A stretch of 18,517 nucleotides of DNA, taken from positions 6,097-24,613 of the forward strand of contig DMMW01000020.1 in the NCBI GenBank assembly GCA_003452965.1, read 5' to 3'. Source of the DNA: Elusimicrobiota bacterium (GTDB taxonomy: Bacteria; Elusimicrobiota; UBA8919). Below are positions 5,177-12,505 of the stretch, one piece after another; within the stretch, counting starts at the first letter, position 1; each line of letters opens with the position of its first letter. Under the pieces are notes generated by a model. That model had not been told where the DNA came from, did no database searches, and was given only the letters and a program-made list of their open reading frames with translations. The position numbers and the translations under genes are program-made.

Positions 5177-7435
5177 GAACACTTGTCCCATTGTAAAATA
5201 AAATTGTGATAATTGCGATATTCCAGGAGCGTGATTGAGACCATAACCCCAATCAATTCTTATTGGAAGGACGGGCATAGGTCTTAATCTTATGCCAAAA
5301 CCTACACCGGATTTTAATTGCCTTATATCGGAACCAATCGCCAGAGAAATATCTTTTGATCTATTCCAAGCACCGCCTAAATCAGCAAATAATGCCGCTG
5401 ACAATATAGAACGATTGTTTTCTTGAATAATCGGGAATTTATATTCTACATTGGATATAAATATTATTTCTTTTGCAGAACCCAATTCTGCATAATCATA
5501 ACCGCGAACCGTATCTGCACCGCCTAAATCAAATTTTTCGCCGGGAGGTATAACTTTTGAAGGCGGAAATTGCTTGACAATTGACATTCGTGCATTTAAA
5601 CCAAGAACAAATTTCCAGATTGTAGGTATAAATTTTGATGAAGATAATGTAGGTTTATAGAAATGCGTATTCCCGCCGAAGGGACCGCCTGCAACTTTTA
5701 CGGCTAAAGAATGCCTGGAACCGCGGCTTGTATCAAAAACATTATCCCGCGTATCGCGTGAAATTGCAGATGTTAAAGAAGATATTACATCTTCGGAAGG
5801 CGGAATAATAGTCGTCGAAATATCTATATCAAATACTTTTACTTCTTCATATGCATATGTGAAATTAAGAGATATTATTTCCGAAAGCGGTTTGCCTATC
5901 CTTAAAGCTCCGCCTCTCCTTCTTTCACGGTATGCGGTGGAATCAGTACCGTCACTTTTGTAAGCAGTCCTGTTAAAAATATCGGCTCCAAACAGAAGCC
6001 TTTTTCCGAATAGATACGGTTCGGTAAATCCTATTTCATAATTCTGCTTGCGCGAACCGAATTCATATGTTAGACTCAATCTTTGTCCTTTTCCGAACAG
6101 ATTCGTCTCTGTAACCTGAACTGTACCGACTACTTTATCTACCGAAGAATAACCCGCGCCCAACGATACCAAACCTGTTTTATCTTCTTCAACCTCTATT
6201 GCTAAATCTGCCTTATCAGGTTCCTGTGTTTCCTCTATATCAACTTTTATATCTCTAAAAAATCCGAGATTATAAAGCCGTTCCTGGCTTCTTCTGATTC
6301 TTCCAACTGCAAAAACATCGCCTTCTTTTACAAGAAGTTCGCGTCTTACTACATAGTCCTTTGTTTTGGTATTGCCGTCAACATAAATCTTGTTAATATA
6401 TACTATAGCATTTTCAATTATGCTTATTTCAACATCCACTATTCCTGTTTCATCATTTTTAATTGTGTTGGAATCAAATTTAGCTCTAATATAACCCCTA
6501 TCTGCATATAATGATTTTACATTTGATTCGTTTTCATCATATTTTGATTGACTAAAAACTTCACTTTCTTTAAATCTAAAAATTCTTCTTAATTCAGCTT
6601 CTGTGAATATTGTGTTCCCGCTGAAACTTACTTTGCCGTTCACATATTTTCTGCCTTCGTCTATTATCACTCTTATATACATCTTTGTTCTTGTTTTATC
6701 GTATGTGATTCCCGGTTCAAGTATCTTTATGTTAAGATAACCATGGTCTTTGTAAAACGATTCTACTTTTTTCATATCATCTTTAAATGTCTCATCTTTA
6801 TATACTTTTTTCTTTTTAGTTGCAAACAGTTTTTTTATCTTTTTCACTTTAAAACCTGTTACGCCTTCTATTGATACATCTCCGATAAGAATTTTATTAC
6901 CTTCAGAAATAGTAAAAGTGACAAAGGCAAAACCAGCGCTTTCATCGGTAGTAGAAAAATCCTCAACTCGTACATCCGCATATCCTTTGTCTTTATAAAG
7001 CGTAATGATTTTATCAATATCGTCCTTGATTTTTCTTATATCATAGCCTTCTTTTTCTTTGCTGGAAATTTCTTCTTTAAGCTTTCTGCTAGAAAACTCT
7101 TTGTTTCCCTTGAAATCTATTTTCTTTACGATAAGTTTTTCCTGAACGATAAAAGTAATTTTTACACCGTCCTGAAAATCAGTAACATCAGCGGCAACAT
7201 CTGAAAATAAGCCGAGTTTATAAACCAAAGCGATATCCGAATCAACGATTTTTTGGTCAAATTTATCGCCGGTATCTACTTGTAATACGTTTTTAATTAC
7301 CTTTTGTTTAACATTTTTTAAACCTTGTATTTCTATAGCACGTATTTTCTTTGCTTCAAACGAATTTTCAGCAAATAAAGAAATAAAAGATATAAAAACA
7401 ATACCAGATATACATATAAGTTTTAATTTATTCAT
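5174..7435 (-). CDS. bamA: outer membrane protein assembly factor BamA (Omp85)
   Basis: BamA is the essential outer-membrane insertase that folds beta-barrel proteins. At 753 residues it has a usual length. There is a signal peptide at 1-22, cut near LFAEN. Five POTRA domains cover roughly 29-101, 102-179, 182-262, 264-343 and 345-418; repeated hallmarks are the Gly-Tyr turns (KDKGYADV, KDHGYLNI, ADRGYIRA). The 16-strand barrel runs from about 420 to the end, with the invariant VRGYDY loop-6 motif at 643-648 and a terminal phenylalanine (FYFTMGQVF) that serves as beta-signal. The ATG has no Shine-Dalgarno, but a sigma-70-like promoter (7445-7472) lies so close that a nearly leaderless transcript is possible. 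tamB lies 57 nt upstream and ompH is downstream, forming a barrel-assembly block. Confidence 0.97.
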   Translation of the reverse strand: MNKLKLICISGIVFISFISLFAENSFEAKKIRAIEIQGLKNVKQKVIKNVLQVDTGDKFDQKIVDSDIALVYKLGLFSDVAADVTDFQDGVKITFIVQEKLIVKKIDFKGNKEFSSRKLKEEISSKEKEGYDIRKIKDDIDKIITLYKDKGYADVRVEDFSTTDESAGFAFVTFTISEGNKILIGDVSIEGVTGFKVKKIKKLFATKKKKVYKDETFKDDMKKVESFYKDHGYLNIKILEPGITYDKTRTKMYIRVIIDEGRKYVNGKVSFSGNTIFTEAELRRIFRFKESEVFSQSKYDENESNVKSLYADRGYIRAKFDSNTIKNDETGIVDVEISIIENAIVYINKIYVDGNTKTKDYVVRRELLVKEGDVFAVGRIRRSQERLYNLGFFRDIKVDIEETQEPDKADLAIEVEEDKTGLVSLGAGYSSVDKVVGTVQVTETNLFGKGQRLSLTYEFGSRKQNYEIGFTEPYLFGKRLLFGADIFNRTAYKSDGTDSTAYRERRRGGALRIGKPLSEIISLNFTYAYEEVKVFDIDISTTIIPPSEDVISSLTSAISRDTRDNVFDTSRGSRHSLAVKVAGGPFGGNTHFYKPTLSSSKFIPTIWKFVLGLNARMSIVKQFPPSKVIPPGEKFDLGGADTVRGYDYAELGSAKEIIFISNVEYKFPIIQENNRSILSAALFADLGGAWNRSKDISLAIGSDIRQLKSGVGFGIRLRPMPVLPIRIDWGYGLNHAPGISQLSQFYFTMGQVF

Positions 7436-7444
7436 AGTTTTATA

Positions 7445-7472
7445 ATTATAATAATTTAGACGTAAAAGTCAA
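7445..7472 (-). promoter_or_regulatory. putative sigma-70-type promoter for bamA
   Basis: On the minus strand, TTGACT (7472-7467) and a perfect TATAAT (7450-7445) are separated by 16 nt in the 57-nt gap between tamB and bamA. The predicted start of transcription, near 7438, would leave only about three nucleotides before the bamA ATG. AT-rich DNA gives TATAAT by chance often, so only the pairing and spacing carry weight. Confidence 0.45.
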
Positions 7473-7492
7473 GGTTTTTCTGCAGATGATTG

Positions 7493-10400
7493 TTATTTTG
7501 AAGTTTCTTTTTGCGGTTCCGTGCCAAATCTCCAATATTTCTCAAAAAAGAATTTTCTATCCTTTTCACCGTCCAATCCCTGTACTGTTTTAAATATCAA
7601 GCCGCTTCTAAATCTATATGATAATTCTATATCATGTTTCAAAGAAAGCTTATTTTCATAATCAAATTTGACACCATATTCTGCCGAAAAACCCCGCGCA
7701 AAAGACTTGCCAAATTGAAGTTTTGTCCCCCTATATAAATCTATCAAAGAAGGTTGTTCGCCATCTGATGCGGAAGTTGCATGGGTTTCCCTTTTTATTG
7801 CAAATCTATCAATAAAACCGGTTCTTCTTAAAAATGACTTTACAAACGGTGTTGTTAATAATGTATCAACCGCCCTTGTAATTTCTTCGGCAGAAAATGG
7901 ATGCTTCTGTCTGGTATCCGCCAACCCCATTGCAGCTTGAGCCGCTGATTTTTCGTCGGTCTGCAGACTGGTTTTAGAAGAAAATTTCGGTTTCACATTT
8001 TCAAGCGGACCTCTTTCTATCGTTAATATAATAGTATCGGGTATATATTCCGTTATCATCTGATGTGTAACCGGGTCCTCAGTTCTTTTTTCAATTTCTG
8101 TTTCTGCTTCGGCTATACCTGATAAATACAAATTACTTTCTTCTGCTTCAAGAAGTGCCTCTTTTATCGCAAAATTCCTTCCCAAATAATCAATTTCACC
8201 ATTTAATGCTTCAACCTTCCCTGAAACTAACGGTGATACCCCCTTATTGTGAAGAAGTAATTCCCCTTTTACTTCAACATTTGCAAAATCATTTTCATAC
8301 CAACAATTCTTGCCGGCAATTATTTTAAAATTCCAGTTCGCATTTTTAAGAAAATCCCAATTTCCTTCCTCTTCGCTTTCAATGCCGGGATATGTAACTC
8401 TTGAATCGGATAATTTTATAAAACCATCAATGTTCCATGATTCAGGAGTACCTTCAAACTTTGTATCACAGTCAATTTTTGCTCTTGAAGGATTAGCAAA
8501 AGATGTTTCCGGTACACCGGGAATTAACTTTCCGATTCCGCCGGTTTTTATCTGCAAATCGTTTATTGTTACGGGAACATTTTTATTAGGTGTTCTAAGA
8601 TGTAAATTAAAGTAGTCTAAACTAAAAATTTCTTTTATTGAAAAATAACCGCTTAATACTAACGGCTCTTTATCAATTAAAGCACTTACTTCGCCCAATT
8701 CAATCTTGTTACCTGAAAATTTAATATTACATCTAAAATCGTTAATTTTTTTAAAAATATCTTTCATTACTATTTCTTCTGCGGAAGCTTTTAATTCACC
8801 GGATATATCAGGTTTATTTAAATTCCCTTTAATATCCACATACATAGAAAATGTTCCTTTTGCTTTTTTAACTTTTTTTGATAATACAGTTAGTATTTCC
8901 ATGTCCCCGTCTTTAATTTTTAGTGATATATCTATAGGCCGTTCGTGAAGCTTTTTCTTCATTTCTTCATTTAAGGGTAATGGTATCGTGCCTTCACCCT
9001 CAATTGAATATATGTTTTTTCTTGAAATTTTCAATTGCTTTAACTCCAAGATGTTCTCATTATACTGGAAAAAGATTGATGCTATATCAAAATCTATATT
9101 CTCAACTTTACCTTCCGAAGAATTCAACATACATGTCAGTATAGGATTCTCTTTAGTACCCGATACCCTTACATTAAAATTAGTATTTCCTGTTGCCGTT
9201 ACTTTTAGATTCAATATATTGAGCAAATTACCGAGTGAAATATCGGCACCATCCGATATTAATTCAAAATTATTATCTTTTAATATACCGTTTATATCAA
9301 GTAATTTGTTCCCGCCTGTAAAAATTGCAAAATTACTGATTTTTATTTCTGACGGCACCGAAAAATCTATATTTCCCGTAATTTGTGCCGATTTTCCCAT
9401 TTCAGGTATAAAACTTAGAACATTATCTGAATATTCAAAATAATATTTCGCATTTTTTAACTGATATTGGTTTATCCACAAATTTGAAATGGAAACATCA
9501 GCTTTTACCGAATTATCATATACACCTTCTATATCAACCCCGCCAAAAAGCACAACACCCGGCAATTTAACATTTCTTAACTCCGTTTTAATTTTGAAAA
9601 TTGTTTCTTTATGAAAGCTTATATTTGATTCGGGAAGAATCTTAATCTGCATTTCACCCAATTTAATATTGCCTTTTGAAAAGGATATTTGCTTATCTTT
9701 TAATTTAACTTTACCTTCCACAAAATCCAGTATTTGATTTTTCAAATGCATATTTGTACCGTTGAAATTGACTAATATCTGCGGATCTTTAAAAGAATCT
9801 GTAATATTAAAATCTATATTGTCTAATTTTCCGGATAAAGGAAAAGTGCTTCCGTATAATGTGTATATTGACGCCATTCTTAAATTTTTTGCAGTAATAT
9901 TCAGCCCGGTAAATTCTTTTTTTTCTAAATCAGCAGTCCCAGAAATTATGACATTAGCTTTATCAATAAAAAACTTCGTATCTTCCATCTTCAGTTGTTT
10001 TTGTTTTATTGATATTTTACCTGTCCCTTCTGAATCCATGCTGTTAATACTTCCGTTATATTTATAATTTACCAAAATATGCGGTTCATTTATATGTCCT
10101 TTAATTGAGATATTTCCCGTCAATTTTCCTTTGATTTTTTCACTAAACTCCCCTGTATTTAAATAAAATTTTATGTTGGAAGCTACATATTTATTTTCTA
10201 ATAAATAATTAAAACTACCTTTTATTTTATCACCCCATGTTATTTCTTTAAAATCTATTTTTTGACCGTCAAATACTCCCGTAGCCAAAAATTTTTCCGC
10301 CATTTTATCAACCATTAAATTAGGTGACGTAATTTTATAACTTACTTCATCGCCTAATTTTTTACCATTTATGGTAAAATCGCCGTTAATAATTCTATTT

Positions 10401-12349
10401 TGTATATCCAATTCATCAAGCTTTAGTGAAAATCTGAAATAATTCTTTTCAATTTCTCCGGACATTTTTAAAGAGGTCTTGGATGCTTTCTGTTGCAAGG
10501 CAAATTCGGTAATAATGAATTTTGTTGATTTTGTCTCAAAAGAAGTTACTATTAATTCATAAGGAATATCTTTCAAGATATTTCCGCGAGTCATAATGAT
10601 AGTACCATACGGCTTTGGATTTTTTAAACTGCCATCCCAATTTATTTTTCCTGAAATAGTACCGGACAAAATTTCCGGTTTAATACCTATAAACGGTAAA
10701 ATAAAATCACTGTTGCACTTGGTCAAGTTCAAATTACCGGAAGTTTCCTTTTTATCAGATAATATCTTAATATTTCCCGACATACCGTCTATGTTTAAAT
10801 CCTTTATATGAATGCTTTTATTAGAATAGATTAATTCGCCTGATAATGGCGCCGAATTATCGTTAACCATTATTTGTTGTGATGAAAATTTTGCATTTAA
10901 AACAGGTTGACTTGAAAAAATATTTATTAAATTTCCTTTACAATCTATAAAACCATAAAACCTTTTATCTATTAGTGAGGTATCAATATTTTTAGCGCTA
11001 AATTCCATTTTATTGTATTTTCCGGAAACCGTTATATTCATTGTATCATGTCTAATTTTGCAGTTTGATATTTCCGTTTTATTAGCATCAACTTCAACAA
11101 ATGTATTCTTACCCCTTAACCTTAATTTACCCCTATTGTTTTCCCAATTGAAATCCCCATAAATATTATCAATAGAACCGTTTTTTAGTAAAAATTTATT
11201 TATATTCACCCTGCCTGAAACTATCGGCTTACTGATATCTCCGCTTATATTTGCATTTAAAGAAAGCATACCTGACGTATACTTTGATTCAATTGACATA
11301 TTATTACTATATAACTTAAAATACAAATTATTATTTTGGATTTTACCATCAACAAACGTTGTGCCGCCTAAAACAGTTGCAGTTGAAGTTATCAACCATT
11401 TTTTATCCTCGTATATTAAATTGGTTTTAATATTTTTTATATCAATCCCGCTATATGTTTTCATATATAGTTGATTTAAATGCAGATTTAACCTGCTATC
11501 AGGCAATTCAAAATAACCGTTAAAACTCAAAGGACCTTCAACAGTATATTGGGTCGTTGTATAACCTAAAAGTTTGGTAAGGTTTTGCAGGTTATTAATA
11601 GTACCGAAAGTATGAAATCTAAATTGTTTCTCCCGAGGAATCATATTTGATTTAATCTTTATTTTGGCTTCCCCAGATGAAATATCGCTATTTAAATACA
11701 ATATGTCTTTATTTCCTTTGATATTTAGCGTGCCATTCAGAGGTTCAAGTTTCTTAAAAATTATATTCTTTAATTCACCTTTTAATTTTACATCAGAAAA
11801 ATCCCTATTGACCGTACCGGCTAATTTCACACCGCCTGTAAATTTATTCTTGTCTCCTGCTAAAAAATCTAACTTAAATGCAAAAATCTCGTTATTCGGC
11901 ACAACTTCAATATATATGTTATTTATATCAAAGTTTTCAAAATTAATAATTCCCCTGTTTACAGATATATTCACCAAAGGCAATCCTACTTTTGATTTAG
12001 ATGATGATTTTGTTTTTTTAAATACTTCCTCTATTTTTGGATAATCTATCTGTGTGTCATTCAATACTATTTTTTCTATTGAACCTATACCCCTATTTAT
12101 TTTTTTTAAATTAATATCTATAACGGTTTCAGTGCAGGAAAAACCATAAAAAGATACATTTTTTAATATTAATTTATTAAAAGGTATCCAGACTACTTTC
12201 TCTATTTTAGCTTTTCTACCGGTTAACTTGGTGAGTTCTGCTTGAACAAGATATTTAATTGAAGAAGTGAATATTTCAAGTCGTATAAAAAAATAAAATA
12301 CCGCCGTAATAAATATTAATGCTGATATTATCAAAATTATTTTTTTCAT
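7493..12349 (-). CDS. tamB: TamB-family (AsmA-like) inner-membrane-anchored envelope bridge protein
   Basis: TamB-type proteins are anchored in the inner membrane and span the periplasm as a long hydrophobic beta-taco groove, thought to move phospholipid to the outer membrane and to help barrel proteins. The 1618 residues are longer than E. coli TamB (1259). Residues 3-23 form a single N-terminal membrane anchor after MKK. The body is a long run of beta-strand repeats of the type 'GxLNIKGNKDxLYLNSD'. The C-terminal TamB domain (about 1260-1618) shows GEIDYLGRNFAIKEA, an alanine-rich helix (SAAQAAMG) and FSAEEITRAVDTLL from about 1485, with a final aromatic strand segment FFFEKYWRFG. It lies immediately upstream of bamA with no tamA in the window, so BamA or another Omp85 may be its partner (inference). 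It has no clear Shine-Dalgarno. Confidence 0.9.
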   Translation of the reverse strand: MKKIILIISALIFITAVFYFFIRLEIFTSSIKYLVQAELTKLTGRKAKIEKVVWIPFNKLILKNVSFYGFSCTETVIDINLKKINRGIGSIEKIVLNDTQIDYPKIEEVFKKTKSSSKSKVGLPLVNISVNRGIINFENFDINNIYIEVVPNNEIFAFKLDFLAGDKNKFTGGVKLAGTVNRDFSDVKLKGELKNIIFKKLEPLNGTLNIKGNKDILYLNSDISSGEAKIKIKSNMIPREKQFRFHTFGTINNLQNLTKLLGYTTTQYTVEGPLSFNGYFELPDSRLNLHLNQLYMKTYSGIDIKNIKTNLIYEDKKWLITSTATVLGGTTFVDGKIQNNNLYFKLYSNNMSIESKYTSGMLSLNANISGDISKPIVSGRVNINKFLLKNGSIDNIYGDFNWENNRGKLRLRGKNTFVEVDANKTEISNCKIRHDTMNITVSGKYNKMEFSAKNIDTSLIDKRFYGFIDCKGNLINIFSSQPVLNAKFSSQQIMVNDNSAPLSGELIYSNKSIHIKDLNIDGMSGNIKILSDKKETSGNLNLTKCNSDFILPFIGIKPEILSGTISGKINWDGSLKNPKPYGTIIMTRGNILKDIPYELIVTSFETKSTKFIITEFALQQKASKTSLKMSGEIEKNYFRFSLKLDELDIQNRIINGDFTINGKKLGDEVSYKITSPNLMVDKMAEKFLATGVFDGQKIDFKEITWGDKIKGSFNYLLENKYVASNIKFYLNTGEFSEKIKGKLTGNISIKGHINEPHILVNYKYNGSINSMDSEGTGKISIKQKQLKMEDTKFFIDKANVIISGTADLEKKEFTGLNITAKNLRMASIYTLYGSTFPLSGKLDNIDFNITDSFKDPQILVNFNGTNMHLKNQILDFVEGKVKLKDKQISFSKGNIKLGEMQIKILPESNISFHKETIFKIKTELRNVKLPGVVLFGGVDIEGVYDNSVKADVSISNLWINQYQLKNAKYYFEYSDNVLSFIPEMGKSAQITGNIDFSVPSEIKISNFAIFTGGNKLLDINGILKDNNFELISDGADISLGNLLNILNLKVTATGNTNFNVRVSGTKENPILTCMLNSSEGKVENIDFDIASIFFQYNENILELKQLKISRKNIYSIEGEGTIPLPLNEEMKKKLHERPIDISLKIKDGDMEILTVLSKKVKKAKGTFSMYVDIKGNLNKPDISGELKASAEEIVMKDIFKKINDFRCNIKFSGNKIELGEVSALIDKEPLVLSGYFSIKEIFSLDYFNLHLRTPNKNVPVTINDLQIKTGGIGKLIPGVPETSFANPSRAKIDCDTKFEGTPESWNIDGFIKLSDSRVTYPGIESEEEGNWDFLKNANWNFKIIAGKNCWYENDFANVEVKGELLLHNKGVSPLVSGKVEALNGEIDYLGRNFAIKEALLEAEESNLYLSGIAEAETEIEKRTEDPVTHQMITEYIPDTIILTIERGPLENVKPKFSSKTSLQTDEKSAAQAAMGLADTRQKHPFSAEEITRAVDTLLTTPFVKSFLRRTGFIDRFAIKRETHATSASDGEQPSLIDLYRGTKLQFGKSFARGFSAEYGVKFDYENKLSLKHDIELSYRFRSGLIFKTVQGLDGEKDRKFFFEKYWRFGTEPQKETSK

Positions 12350-12360
12350 TCATTAATTAC

Positions 12361-12404
12361 ATCAGCGTATAGAGAATATAAAATCAGCGTATAGGGATTA
12401 GCAT
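12361..12404. repeat. two direct repeats, 22-nt period, upstream of tamB
   Basis: ATCAGCGTATAG occurs at 12361-12372 and again at 12383-12394, exactly 22 nt apart; over the full 22-nt units 17 positions match. AGCGTATAGGGATTAG on the plus strand resembles, in inverted orientation, the GCGGATAGAGGTTAGA at the other end of the same gap, so the 153-nt gap (12350-12502) may be one element with imperfect inverted ends. Confidence 0.65.
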
Positions 12405-12423
12405 TTGATTTGATGTTGTACCC

Positions 12424-12471
12424 TTCCGCCACTAAGTCGTTGGCGGATCCGCCGATGGTTCAGTGGCGGAA
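12424..12471. repeat. GC-rich palindrome between clpC and tamB
   Basis: TTCCGCCACT (12424-12433) pairs perfectly with AGTGGCGGAA (12462-12471). Inside the 28-nt interval is a self-complementary GGCGGATCCGCC (12442-12453). The GC content is far above that of the flanks. No T-run follows on either strand, so it is not a standard intrinsic terminator. A REP-like or MITE-internal palindrome is more likely, though it could still act on mRNA stability between clpC and tamB. Confidence 0.7.
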
Positions 12472-12473
12472 AC

Positions 12474-12505
12474 CTCTAACCTCTATCCGCCATCCCCTGA
12501 CTCTA
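12474..12505 (-). repeat. 32-nt repeat starting at the clpC stop codon
   Basis: Minus-strand reading starts with the clpC TAG: TAGAGTCAGGGGATGGCG. It is 27/32 identical, ungapped, to the sequence that starts at the bamA stop (5145-5176). Confidence 0.75.

Noticed and set aside
8988..9443. Open reading frame of about 150 codons on the plus strand opposite tamB
   Set aside because: It is the antisense shadow of a long AT-rich gene with strong family evidence, has a low-complexity Ser/Phe/Ile-rich product and no recognisable motif. The same holds for all other plus-strand frames.
12361..12404. CRISPR-like array suggested by the 22-nt period repeats
   Set aside because: There are only two diverged units without spacers of their own, and no cas genes nearby.
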